From assembly GCF_014203125.1 (NCBI RefSeq), contig NZ_JACHIH010000002.1, positions 124,001-188,000 of the forward strand: DNA of 64,000 nucleotides, given 5' to 3'. The notes beneath the pieces are model-generated. The model was not told the DNA's origin. It worked only from the letters and a program-made list of their open reading frames with translations, and made no database searches. Positions within the stretch are counted from its first letter, which is position 1, and each line of letters opens with the position of its first letter. Both the position numbers and the translations under genes were made by a program. The DNA is from Rhodopseudomonas rhenobacensis (GTDB taxonomy: Bacteria; Pseudomonadota; Alphaproteobacteria; Rhizobiales; Xanthobacteraceae). Of the stretch, positions 10,180-20,707 are shown piece by piece.

Positions 10180-10368
10180 GTGTAAATCAGCACCGAAGTT
10201 GGACCCCTCTCGTAGGTCCGACTAAGGAGCTGATTTCTGAGTGGCAATTCGCTTGAGCGGGGTCCCGATCGGCGCCGATCGGGACCCCTGCCAAATGCGA
10301 TCTTTCTCAGTTAAATCAATGATTTATGCTGAGGAATTGCGGGGTCCCACTTCGGTGCTGATCCACAC
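10180..10368. mobile_element. Short terminal-inverted-repeat element, IS21-like ends, no transposase
   Basis: Left end 10180-10207 (GTGTAAATCAGCACCGAAGT...GGACCCC) and right end 10341-10368 (GGGGTCCC...GGTGCTGATCCACAC) are inverted repeats matching at about 25 of 28 positions. The 130-bp interior has no ORF but contains a perfect palindrome. I recall related end sequences from IS21-family elements of Bradyrhizobium-like genomes, so this is probably an internally deleted (MITE-like) derivative. No target duplication was identified. Confidence 0.6.
10259..10288. repeat. Perfect 30-bp palindrome inside the IR element
   Basis: The left arm GGGGTCCCGATCGGC is followed without spacer by its exact reverse complement. 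The outer GGGGTCCC matches the inner edge of the element's terminal repeats, as if two element ends had been joined head to head. Confidence 0.85.
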
Positions 10369-10385
10369 GATGGAGCCCAATTACT

Positions 10386-10895
10386 CTAGAACGGAATATC
10401 GTCGTCCATGTCGCTGGCGCGGCCACCACCACCACCACCACCGCTGCTGGCGGCGGCCGGGGCGCGGCGCGGCGGCGCGCTCGACGGCCCGCTGGAGCCG
10501 AAATCGCCCGGCGCATCGTCGCCGCCGAAACCGCCGCCGCCGCTGCGGCCGTCCAGCATGGTCAGCGTCGAATTGAAGTTCTGCAGCACGACTTCGGTGG
10601 AGTACTTCTCGACGCCGCTCTGGTCGGTCCATTTGCGGGTCTGCAGCTGGCCCTCGATGTAAACCTTGGCGCCCTTCTTCAGATACTGCTCGGCAATCCG
10701 GCACAGCCCCTCACTGAAGATCACCACGCGGTGCCACTCGGTCTTTTCCTTGCGCTCGCCGGAATTCTTGTCGCGCCAGGTTTCCGAGGTGGCGATCCGC
10801 AGATTGGCGATCGGCCGCCCGTCCTGAGTCCGCTTGATCTCCGGATCGGCGCCAAGATTGCCGATCAGAATCACCTTGTTCACGCTTCCCGCCAT
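10386..10895 (-). CDS. ssb: Single-stranded DNA-binding protein
   Basis: Binds and protects single-stranded DNA in replication, recombination and repair; 169 aa, a normal bacterial length. Residues 1-110 are the OB fold ([16 protein letters not shown], then the [20 protein letters not shown] block and [15 protein letters not shown]). A Gly/Pro/Ala/Ser-rich disordered tail follows, and the last residues are the acidic tip MDDDIPF that recruits partner proteins. The poly-Gly stretch explains the CCACC repeats near 10420. A LexA-box-like site lies about 170 bp upstream, and uvrA is the next DNA-repair gene on the other side, so SOS control is plausible. Confidence 0.97.
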   Translation of the reverse strand: MAGSVNKVILIGNLGADPEIKRTQDGRPIANLRIATSETWRDKNSGERKEKTEWHRVVIFSEGLCRIAEQYLKKGAKVYIEGQLQTRKWTDQSGVEKYSTEVVLQNFNSTLTMLDGRSGGGGFGGDDAPGDFGSSGPSSAPPRRAPAAASSGGGGGGGRASDMDDDIPF

Positions 10896-11066
10896 CGCCG
10901 CTCTCCACTGTCGCTAGAACTCTGCACACCGGCCGCGCCCGGAGGTCGGGGACGGCCGTCTCAAACTGACGCCACAAGCCGCCACCTTTGGTGACAGGCT
11001 ATACCCTCTCGAACGATCCGCGCGGGGCCGCTCGCAGCGTTATCCACATCGCGATGGCGGCATTAT

Positions 11067-11081
11067 GTTCGAGTTTTGTTC
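11067..11081. promoter_or_regulatory. Putative LexA box (GTTC-N7-GTTC) upstream of ssb
   Basis: GTTCGAGTTTTGTTC exactly fits the alphaproteobacterial SOS operator, a direct repeat GTTC-N7-GTTC. It lies about 170 bp upstream of the ssb start and about 260 bp upstream of the outer-membrane gene on the other strand. Exact match seen; function inferred. Confidence 0.55.
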
Positions 11082-11243
11082 TGGTGGAAAGCCGGAAAAC
11101 GTCGGAAAAGTTGTACTGCAGCGCGCCTCCCAGCGCGCCCCGCCACGGCCTCGCCGCGCCGTCGGCGTCCTCGAAATACCTCAGGTAAACCGCGTTTCCC
11201 GCGTTACTTGCTATCCGAGTGTGGCTTTTCGGTTACTGCTTTT

Positions 11244-11259
11244 TACGCGAAGTCGCGTA
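11244..11259. promoter_or_regulatory. Inverted repeat upstream of the outer-membrane protein gene
   Basis: TACGCGA-AG-TCGCGTA is a perfect 7-bp inverted repeat about 80 bp before the start of the barrel gene, in an AT-richer patch that probably holds its promoter. It could be an operator or the base of a 5' UTR hairpin. Confidence 0.35.
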
Positions 11260-11340
11260 TAACTACTCGCGCAATAAGGGCGCTCGCGCTTCCCATGAAT
11301 CGGCCAGCCGGATCACGAAGCGGCAATAGGAGAGATGCAG

Positions 11341-12078
11341 ATGAAGAAGTTTCTGTTAGGTACGGTTGCTCTCGTGGCACTGGGCGTGGCCGCCCCGGCG
11401 GTGGCTGCTGATCTTCCCGCTCGCACCTACACCAAGGCGCCGGCCTACGTCGCCGCGGTCTATGATTGGAGCGGCTTCTACATCGGCGCCAACGCCGGCG
11501 GCGGCTGGTTCAAGGACAACTGGAATTCGTTGGGCGGTTTCGACCTCGGATCGCATACCGGCGACGGGGCCGTGGCGGGTGGTCAGATCGGCTATCGCTG
11601 GCAGACCGGCACCTGGGTGTTCGGCCTCGAAGCTCAGGGCGACTGGGCTGATCTGAAGGGCGACCACGACGATACGTTCTTCTCGACGCGGTCGGACAAC
11701 TCCAAGCTGAAAGCCTTCGGTCTCTTCACCGGCCAGATCGGCTATGCCTGGAACAACGCCTTGCTGTATGCCAAGGGCGGTGCTGCGGTCACCAGCACGA
11801 ATTATAACGTGTCATTCCCGATCGCCGGCGTCACCGCGAGCACCAACGACGTGACCAAGTGGGGCGCCACCGTTGGCGCCGGTCTCGAATACGGCTTCGC
11901 TCCGAACTGGTCGATCGCAGTCGAGTACGACCACATCTTCATCGATCGCAAGGACGTCGATTTCGCCTTCACCGCCACCGGAATTTATTCCGGCACCTTG
12001 CGCACCGGCGGCGACACCGATCTGGTCACCGCTCGTCTGAACTATCGCTGGGGCGGCCCGCTGATCCCGCGGTTCTGA
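11341..12078 (+). CDS. Omp25/RopB-type outer-membrane beta-barrel protein
   Basis: Small porin-like barrel of the family abundant in Rhizobiales; 245 aa. An AGGAGAG site at 11328-11334 touches the ATG at 11335 but sits 6 nt from the ATG at 11341, so the latter is the better start. Signal peptide MKKFLLGTVALVALGVAAPA, cleavage near AVAAD; then DWSGFYIGANAGGGW and repeated GQIGYRWQTG-type beta hairpins; the end RLNYRWGGPLIPRF supplies the C-terminal Phe for barrel insertion. It stands alone, followed by a strong terminator, and separates the divergent ssb and uvrA genes. Ligand unknown. Confidence 0.9.
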   Translation: MKKFLLGTVALVALGVAAPAVAADLPARTYTKAPAYVAAVYDWSGFYIGANAGGGWFKDNWNSLGGFDLGSHTGDGAVAGGQIGYRWQTGTWVFGLEAQGDWADLKGDHDDTFFSTRSDNSKLKAFGLFTGQIGYAWNNALLYAKGGAAVTSTNYNVSFPIAGVTASTNDVTKWGATVGAGLEYGFAPNWSIAVEYDHIFIDRKDVDFAFTATGIYSGTLRTGGDTDLVTARLNYRWGGPLIPRF

Positions 12079-12110
12079 GTTTCGCCCTAAGCGATTGAAA
12101 GTCTTCGACG

Positions 12111-12142
12111 AAAGGCCGGCTAGCGCCGGCCTTTCGGTTTTT
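12111..12142 (+). terminator. Rho-independent terminator after outer-membrane gene
   Basis: Ten-base stem AAAGGCCGGC/GCCGGCCTTT with a TAGC loop, followed by CGGTTTTT, 33 bp after the stop codon. Confidence 0.9.
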
Positions 12143-12234
12143 CCGCCGGCCGCGCGGCAAAAATGTCCGGCTCCGGCAACCCGCCGGGCAACAAACCGTT
12201 GATGGCGGCCCGGCAGCACTGGAAATCCCGCCCC

Positions 12235-12249
12235 GTTCTTCCTATGTTC
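12235..12249. promoter_or_regulatory. LexA box (GTTC-N7-GTTC) upstream of uvrA
   Basis: GTTCTTCCTATGTTC matches the alphaproteobacterial SOS operator exactly and ends 82 bp before the uvrA ATG, an expected place for repression of an SOS gene. Confidence 0.8.
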
Positions 12250-12331
12250 CAAGGCACTCAACTGGCGTCAGATCCGGTCACTCCGGGACTGCGCGCCCAT
12301 TAACGTGGCGCGGCGGCGTCGGGACAACCTC

Positions 12332-15331
<3,000 letters not shown>

Positions 15332-15391
15332 TCCTTGATTCGCTAACAATTCGCTACAATCTGTGGTGCGCTTTCGATCTAGGAGTAGCTA

Positions 15392-16657
15392 ATGCCCTTG
15401 ATTGCGTTGTGGCAATCGAATCCGACTGCCATTGGTGAATCAACGATTGAGCAAATCGTTGCGATGGCCGGCGATGGAAATTTACGAGATGCCACCGCTT
15501 GTTCGCAAGAATTCAGGCAATACCTTTCCGAGATTCCTTCCGGAAAGTTGGGCGAATATATTGATCATTGTCTTTCGTCCAGCTTCACCAAGAGTGGAAT
15601 GGTGCTTCAGGATCTCGTAAACGAACTCGGCCGAAGGCTTGACTACAAAGTCACGAATGGCCGCTATCAGGGCACCATTGGGGGGATAGGATATGACGGA
15701 ATTTGGACGTCGCCTGAAAGTCACACGATCATCAGTGAGGTCAAGACTACAGATGCGTATCGCATCTCGCTTGACACTATTGTTTCATACCGAGAGAAAC
15801 TCCTGTTAAAAAGTGAAGTATCCGGAAAGCCATCTATATTAATCGTTGTTGGGCGTGAGGATACGGGTGAGCTTGAAGCTCAAATTCGCGGATCTCGGCA
15901 CGCTTGGGACATTCGCCTAATCAGCGCCGAAGCATTATTAAAGCTGGTCCAGCTTAAGGAAAATTCGGACAATCCAGATACCGGGCGGCAAATCCGAAGT
16001 TTGCTTATGCCCATGGAATACACCCGGCTCGACAACATGGTCGATGTTATGTTTGCCACAGCCACTGACGTCGAAGCGATTATCGCCGAAGCTAATACTA
16101 ACGCAGATAGTGAAGAAATTCCTCTAACATCTGAAGTCGTAAAAACCGGCTGGGAGTTTACTGATTTTGCAGTCATTGACGGCAAACGAGCCGAGATCGT
16201 TGATGCTATCGGCAGAAAACTCGACACAAAGTTTATCAAGAATACGAGGGCACTCTTCTGGAATGCAAATCATGAAAAGCGCCTCGCATGTTCGATCTCC
16301 AAGAGATATACGAAAGGAACTTCATCCCGCTACTGGTACGCTTATCATCCGGCCTGGGACGAGTTCTTACGGGGTGGGATTGAATCGTATTTCGTCCTTG
16401 GATGCGTGGACTTAAACCTGGCATTTTCGATTCCTCATGAGGTGATCGAAGGCAATTTGCTAGCTCTGAATACGACTAAGACAAGCCGGAAGACCTATTG
16501 GCACATTCATTTAATCGAAACCGACGGTGGTCACTCGATTCTTTTGCCACTTTTGGGGGCCGGCAAGACGCTTCCAGTCGACCAATTTACGATCCAGCTG
16601 GCTATTAGCCCCCGTAGGATGGAGTTGGGTTTGCAGAACCCATCTCACAGTCACTGA
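15392..16657 (+). CDS. Probable PD-(D/E)XK nuclease-like protein (restriction-type), family unknown
   Basis: 421 aa with an ideal AGGAG site at 15381-15385. Residues about 95-155 look like a PD-(D/E)XK nuclease core: GYDGIW (D102), a 13-residue gap, then SEVK (E116, K118), followed by a hydrophobic strand (SILIVVG) as in Mrr/restriction folds. The C-terminal half (about 250-410) has several aromatic-rich beta segments (SSRYWYAYHPAWDEFL, YFVLGCVDLNLAFSIP, KTYWHIHL) that could recognise DNA, but I cannot place them in a family. Base composition is clearly AT-richer than uvrA, indicating transfer. It converges on a toxin-antitoxin pair. No methyltransferase accompanies it. Confidence 0.55.
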   Translation: MPLIALWQSNPTAIGESTIEQIVAMAGDGNLRDATACSQEFRQYLSEIPSGKLGEYIDHCLSSSFTKSGMVLQDLVNELGRRLDYKVTNGRYQGTIGGIGYDGIWTSPESHTIISEVKTTDAYRISLDTIVSYREKLLLKSEVSGKPSILIVVGREDTGELEAQIRGSRHAWDIRLISAEALLKLVQLKENSDNPDTGRQIRSLLMPMEYTRLDNMVDVMFATATDVEAIIAEANTNADSEEIPLTSEVVKTGWEFTDFAVIDGKRAEIVDAIGRKLDTKFIKNTRALFWNANHEKRLACSISKRYTKGTSSRYWYAYHPAWDEFLRGGIESYFVLGCVDLNLAFSIPHEVIEGNLLALNTTKTSRKTYWHIHLIETDGGHSILLPLLGAGKTLPVDQFTIQLAISPRRMELGLQNPSHSH

Positions 16658-16733
16658 GTTGAAAATGCGCTGCCGGCTGGGTCGCGAAATCCTGAATCAC
16701 TCGACGGTCAGTTCACGCTTTTCCCTTCAGGCT

Positions 16734-17039
16734 TCAAGTCCGGGTCAGCAAAACGTAGCGCATAGGATTGAGCACTTGCGAAACCCATCTTCCGTTCGTC
16801 CGTGGGGACCTGATCCAGACCACGGTGGGGCCGTTGTTCGAGGCCGCGCGTATCATCAGAAAATCTCGGTCTTTGGTCACCAGCGCCGCAGATTGGTCAA
16901 TCGCGGCTTGCCAAATCTGGCGATCCGTCGCGGCCAGCAAGCCGATGTCAGCGACATGAAACGCCTCGCAACCGGCATGCCGAAACGGCTCCGCCAGCGC
17001 CGGCGGAAGCTGTGCATCGATCAGAAAGCGAGGGCTCAT
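16734..17039 (-). CDS. DUF5615 PIN-like toxin
   Basis: 101 aa. Matches the DUF5615 (Mut7-C-like PIN) family: FLIDAQLPPALAEPF at the start, AFHVADIGLLAATD, and ALVTKDRDFLMIRA, which together give the acidic residues (D8, D40 and the D57/D59 region) expected of a PIN-type RNase. Its ATG overlaps the stop of the upstream DUF433 gene by 4 bp (TCAT at 17036-17039), a standard antitoxin-toxin layout. The toxin role is inferred from family and pairing; RNase activity is not shown. The gene ends 76 bp from the convergent nuclease-like gene. Confidence 0.8.
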   Translation of the reverse strand: MSPRFLIDAQLPPALAEPFRHAGCEAFHVADIGLLAATDRQIWQAAIDQSAALVTKDRDFLMIRAASNNGPTVVWIRSPRTNGRWVSQVLNPMRYVLLTRT

Positions 17040-17263
17040 TCCGCCGCGATGACCGGGTGATCCGCCTGCTTTGCTGCGAAGGCCAGAGCCGCGTCAATGT
17101 CGGCGTTTTCCAGATACGGATAGTCGCGCAGGATGTCGTCGCGCGACGCGCCCGCTGCGAGCTGGCCGAGAATGTCGGCGACGCTGATGCGCAGGCCGCG
17201 AATGCAGGGGCGACCGTGCAGGACGTCCGGATCGATGGTGATGCGCGCGAGCAGGTCCGACAT
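17036..17263 (-). CDS. DUF433 antitoxin
   Basis: 75 aa from the ATG at 17263, preceded by AGAGG at 6 nt spacing; a longer frame begins at 17290 but lacks a ribosome site. Carries the DUF433 signature ITIDPDVLHGRPCIRGLRIS, then VADILGQLAAGASRDDILRDYP, a winged/HTH-like fold, and ends EADIDAALAFAAKQ-like. DUF433 proteins are the usual partners of DUF5615 PIN toxins; as antitoxins they probably bind both the toxin and their own promoter. First gene of the two-gene operon. Confidence 0.8.
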   Translation of the reverse strand: MSDLLARITIDPDVLHGRPCIRGLRISVADILGQLAAGASRDDILRDYPYLENADIDAALAFAAKQADHPVIAAE

Positions 17264-17530
17264 CGAAAACCTCTGCAGGCAGCTTAGCATTTTGCAGGCT
17301 GTTTGACAGCGAGCAAAGCTGGATCAGCCAGCGACGTCGGCAAATGCGGGGTCATTACTGTCTCCGGAATATCGCTGTGCTCTTCACGGGCTGCGGGCAG
17401 AAGTTGATCGCCTGCCCATCCCCCTTCCTTCGATACTCCCGCACTGTACCAAATAAGAGACAAGCTGAGCCGACCCGCGACCTTAGGCTGTTTGCAGAGA
17501 GTGATTCTCCTACAGCCCATAGGAAACGCC

Positions 17531-18304
17531 ATGACCCGGTTCTCGCGCGGCGGACTTGCCGCCCTTGTCACGCTTGCCGCCCTTGCGATGGCGAGTTCGG
17601 CCTCCGCCGCCGACGTCGCCGCCTATCGCTCCGCGCTGCCGATCGCCGCGCCGGGGGGCGCCTGGAGCGGGCTCTATCTCGGCGGCAATGGCGGCTGGGG
17701 CTCGAGCCGCAAGTGCTGGGATTTCGTCAATGCGGCGGGCAGCTTCCTCAGCTCGGAAGGCTGCCACGACGCCACCGGCGGCACCGCGGGCGGCCAGCTC
17801 GGCTATCGCTGGCAGGCCGCCAATCTGGTGTTCGGCGTCGAGGCGCAGGGCAACTGGGCGGATTTCAACGGCAGCAACATCAGCATCGCCTTCCCGACCG
17901 TCGTCAACGCCACCAAGGTGGATTCCTTCGGGCTGTTCACCGGCCAGATCGGCAATGCCTGGGGCAACACCCTGCTCTATCTCAAGGCCGGCGGCGCGGT
18001 GACCTCGGATCGCTACACCGGCTATCTCACCTCCAACGGCGTGCAGATCAGCGACGCGGTGAAAGACACCCGTTGGGGCGCGGTGGTCGGCGTCGGCGTG
18101 GAGTACGGCTTCGGCGGCGCCTGGTCGGTCGGCGTCGAATACGACCACATGTTCATGCAGGACAAGCTGATCAGGTTCACCAATATCGGCACCGTGGCGC
18201 CCGCCGGCACCGCCTATGCCAGCGACCGCATCCATCAGGACGTCGATCTGGTGACGCTGCGGCTGAATTATCGCTGGGGCGGCCGCGCCGTCGCGCGCGA
18301 CTGA
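17531..18304 (+). CDS. Outer-membrane beta-barrel protein (Omp25/RopB type)
   Basis: 257 aa from the ATG at 17531, with AGGAAAC immediately upstream; the GTG/other starts from 17492 lack a site. Signal peptide MTRFSRGGLAALVTLAALAM, cleavage near ASAAD, then AWSGLYLGGNGGWG, GGQLGYRWQAAN, a middle hairpin GLFTGQIGNAWGNTLLY and the last strand LVTLRLNYRWGGRAVARD. It is a paralogue of the protein at 11341-12078, with the same hairpin order, but ends in Asp rather than the usual terminal Phe, which is unusual for BamA recognition. Ligand unknown. Confidence 0.85.
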   Translation: MTRFSRGGLAALVTLAALAMASSASAADVAAYRSALPIAAPGGAWSGLYLGGNGGWGSSRKCWDFVNAAGSFLSSEGCHDATGGTAGGQLGYRWQAANLVFGVEAQGNWADFNGSNISIAFPTVVNATKVDSFGLFTGQIGNAWGNTLLYLKAGGAVTSDRYTGYLTSNGVQISDAVKDTRWGAVVGVGVEYGFGGAWSVGVEYDHMFMQDKLIRFTNIGTVAPAGTAYASDRIHQDVDLVTLRLNYRWGGRAVARD

Positions 18305-18452
18305 GGGTACGCCCATGAGAAGATCGCAGCCGAGCCAATAACACGCAAAGGTTGTATTTCCACTCTCCTCGTGCTATCCCCAGGGTCGCCGGCCAAGGCG
18401 ACGCCGTGCCGATGAGCGCTCGCCGCCGGTCCAATCAGGCTGGGAGGCCACC

Positions 18453-19799
18453 ATGGCGAGCACCGAGAACGGAAACCGTCGTTTTCCTGAACCCACTCCG
18501 CCGCAGCCGACCGGGCGGACCTTGGTGCTTTTGCACCGTGGCGCCGAAATCCTCCAGGCGCAGAACCGGATCGAGAACACGCTCGGCCTGCGGGCGTTCG
18601 ACGCGCGTGAATTCGCCGGCTCGACCACCGCGATGGCAGAGGCGCTGAGCGGCGGCGCCGCGGTGATCCTGCCGCGCTTCAGCGTCGCGGTGCTGCCCGA
18701 AGCCGCCGGCGCCGGCGCCCGGGCGCAGCTCAGCGCGCTCGCCGCCTCCGACGAGGTGCGGCAGGTGCGCCCGGAATTCTTCATGTTCGCCACCAGCGAG
18801 CGCGCGCAGCGCTATCACCAATGGGTGCGCGACGGGCTGGTGCTACTCGCCGAAGAAGCTACCTCGGTGGTGGTGACGTCGGCGGAGGCCCCGGCGACGC
18901 TCAGCCTGGTCTCCACCTCGCCGGCGCCGTTCGCAGATAACGATCAATTCACCTGGGGTCTGCAAGCGATCGGCGCCGACAAATCGGCCTACACCGGCCG
19001 CGGCATCCGCATCGCGGTGCTCGACACCGGGCTCGATCTCGAGCATCCGGATTTCAAAGGCCGGGCGATCGTCTCGCAGAGCTTCGTCGGCGGCGACGCG
19101 ATGGATGTGCACGGCCACGGCACCCACACCGCCGGCACCATCGCCGGGCCGAAACAGTCGAGCATCGGCCGCCGCTACGGCGTCGCCCCTGATGTCGAGC
19201 TCTATGTCGGCAAGGTGCTCAGCGACAACGGCTCCGGCCGCGAAGGCGACATTCTGAACGGCATGAACTGGGCGATCGAGTCGAAATGCGCGGCGATATC
19301 GATGTCGCTCGGCCGCGGCGTGCGGCCCGGCGAGAAGCCCGATGTGCTCTATGAAGAAGTCGGCGCGGCGGCGCTTGCGGAAGGCTGCCTGATCATCGCC
19401 GCCGCCGGCAATGATAGCGCGCGCGACTTCGGCCTGATCGCGCCGGTCAACGCCCCGGGCAATTCGACCACCGTGATGGCGGTCGCGGCCCTCGATCCGA
19501 AAATGCGGGTGGCGCCGTTCTCCTGCGGCAGCATTAACCCGGACGGCGGCCATGTCGACATCGCGGCGCCCGGCGTCGCGGTGTATTCCACTGCGCCACG
19601 ACCGCAGCTGTCGCGGATCCTGCAGGGCACCAGCATGGCCTGCCCGCACGTCGCCGGCTTGGCGGCGCTGTTCGCGCAGTCGGATTCGTCGCTGCGCGGC
19701 CAGAAGCTGTGGGACGCGCTGGTGCAGAAGGCCCGCAGCCTCGGCAATGAAAGCGACCTCGGCGCCGGGCTCGCGCAGGCGCCGGACGCGGGGGCTTAA
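18453..19799 (+). CDS. S8-family subtilisin-like serine protease
   Basis: 448 aa, preceded by GGGAGG at 5-6 nt. The catalytic triad is complete: D191 in IAVLDTGLDLEHPD, H222 in HGHGTHTAGT, S394 in GTSMACPHVAG; the oxyanion Asn is N320 in AAAGNDS. Residues 1-170 are a non-catalytic segment without an obvious secretion signal: a strand LVLLHRGAEILQ and a turn AVLPEAAGAGARAQL resemble an inhibitor-like propeptide fold. A separate small I9-like protein is encoded 75 bp downstream. Probably intracellular or non-classically exported; substrate unknown. Confidence 0.88.
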   Translation: MASTENGNRRFPEPTPPQPTGRTLVLLHRGAEILQAQNRIENTLGLRAFDAREFAGSTTAMAEALSGGAAVILPRFSVAVLPEAAGAGARAQLSALAASDEVRQVRPEFFMFATSERAQRYHQWVRDGLVLLAEEATSVVVTSAEAPATLSLVSTSPAPFADNDQFTWGLQAIGADKSAYTGRGIRIAVLDTGLDLEHPDFKGRAIVSQSFVGGDAMDVHGHGTHTAGTIAGPKQSSIGRRYGVAPDVELYVGKVLSDNGSGREGDILNGMNWAIESKCAAISMSLGRGVRPGEKPDVLYEEVGAAALAEGCLIIAAAGNDSARDFGLIAPVNAPGNSTTVMAVAALDPKMRVAPFSCGSINPDGGHVDIAAPGVAVYSTAPRPQLSRILQGTSMACPHVAGLAALFAQSDSSLRGQKLWDALVQKARSLGNESDLGAGLAQAPDAGA

Positions 19800-19874
19800 C
19801 ATCGCCGCCGCCGCGACGCGGTTTGGTCGGCTTGGTGAGAACGCGATAAGCTGCTGCAACGCCGGAGGCTTGGC

Positions 19875-20117
19875 ATGGCAGAGATCGGAATCCTGGTGAT
19901 GGTCGACAAGGATCGGCAGAGCGATCTCGACCAGGTGGCGAAAGCGCTGGAAGCCCGCGGCCTGCGCGTCGAGCAGAAACTCCCGCGCTTCCGCACCATC
20001 ACCGGGACCGCCGACAGTTCCTTGATCGAGCAGCTGAAGACGGTCCAGGGAGTCGCAAGCGTGCGACCGCAACAAGGCGTGCAGCTCCCGCCGATGGGCG
20101 ACGACATTCCGCAATAG
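19875..20117 (+). CDS. Small peptidase inhibitor I9-like protein
   Basis: 80 aa, start 75 bp after the subtilase stop, with GGAGG upstream (about 19862). GILVMVDKDRQSDLDQVAKA, then LRVEQKLPRFRTITGTADSS and LIEQLKTVQGVASVRPQQ follow the alternating beta-alpha-beta pattern of subtilisin propeptides (I9): a helix, 'TGxA' turn, and V..VRP strand at the end. No signal peptide. Given the neighbour, the likely role is folding aid for, or inhibitor of, the adjacent protease; this is inferred from fold pattern and context. Confidence 0.6.
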   Translation: MAEIGILVMVDKDRQSDLDQVAKALEARGLRVEQKLPRFRTITGTADSSLIEQLKTVQGVASVRPQQGVQLPPMGDDIPQ

Positions 20118-20225
20118 GGTGGCGCCGTCCTGCAAAGGCGGTGCGGCGATGCCCCGCGCCGCACCGCCACGCTGCGCACCGCGATTTGAATCGCCTTGCC
20201 GCCGAAGCCGGCCTATTCTGCGCCG

Positions 20226-20576
20226 ATGTCGCGCCTCGCCGTTGTCTCGCTCGCACTCGCCTTGCTGCTGCCGATCGCCGCGGCCGCGGCGCCGTTCAAG
20301 CAGCCGCAGCGCTGGCACGGCTACGGCTTCCTGCCGGGCTATCGCCAGCCGCCGAACAACAGCGTGCCGCCGTTCGCCGACAGGACGCCGGCGTCGCGGA
20401 TGGCGCTGCGTAAGAAACGGCCTTGGTACATCGATCCGGTGCCGCGCTATTACGGTTATGACGGCGAGCTGCATTATGTCGGCCGGCCCGGCTTCTATCG
20501 CGGCCGCTACAATGGCGGCAGCTTCGGGCCGTGTTGGACCCGAACGCCGATCGGCCCGATCTGGAACTGCGGCTGA
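20226..20576 (+). CDS. Small secreted protein of unknown function
   Basis: 116 aa from the ATG at 20226. A signal peptide (MSRLAVVSLALALLLPIAAA) precedes a mature part rich in Pro, Tyr, Arg and Gly: QRWHGYGFLPGYRQPPNN, PWYIDPVPRYYGYDGELHY, and a C-terminal GSFGPCWTRTPIGPIWNCG with two Cys that could form a disulfide. No known domain recognised. The Tyr/Gly-rich pattern and terminal CW..NCG resemble small periplasmic or envelope proteins of Bradyrhizobium-type bacteria. Stand-alone gene. Confidence 0.65.
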   Translation: MSRLAVVSLALALLLPIAAAAAPFKQPQRWHGYGFLPGYRQPPNNSVPPFADRTPASRMALRKKRPWYIDPVPRYYGYDGELHYVGRPGFYRGRYNGGSFGPCWTRTPIGPIWNCG

Positions 20577-20707
20577 CCGCGCTTGAGCGCTTGACCTGAT
20601 CTTATTCCGCTGCGCCCCGATAGCGAGGAGCGTTCGCGATCGACGCAAGCCTACGCCGCGCGGTTTTGCCGGTTGCGGCGTCGCCGCGAAGCAGGCCTAG
20701 TGGCGCG

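Noticed and set aside
10241-10576. Frame with a His-His-His run (CCACC repeats near 10420)
   Set aside because: It is the antisense of the Gly-rich tail codons of ssb.
17510-18316. 268-aa minus frame opposite the second barrel gene
   Set aside because: Shadow of the real plus gene, which has signal peptide and OMP motifs.
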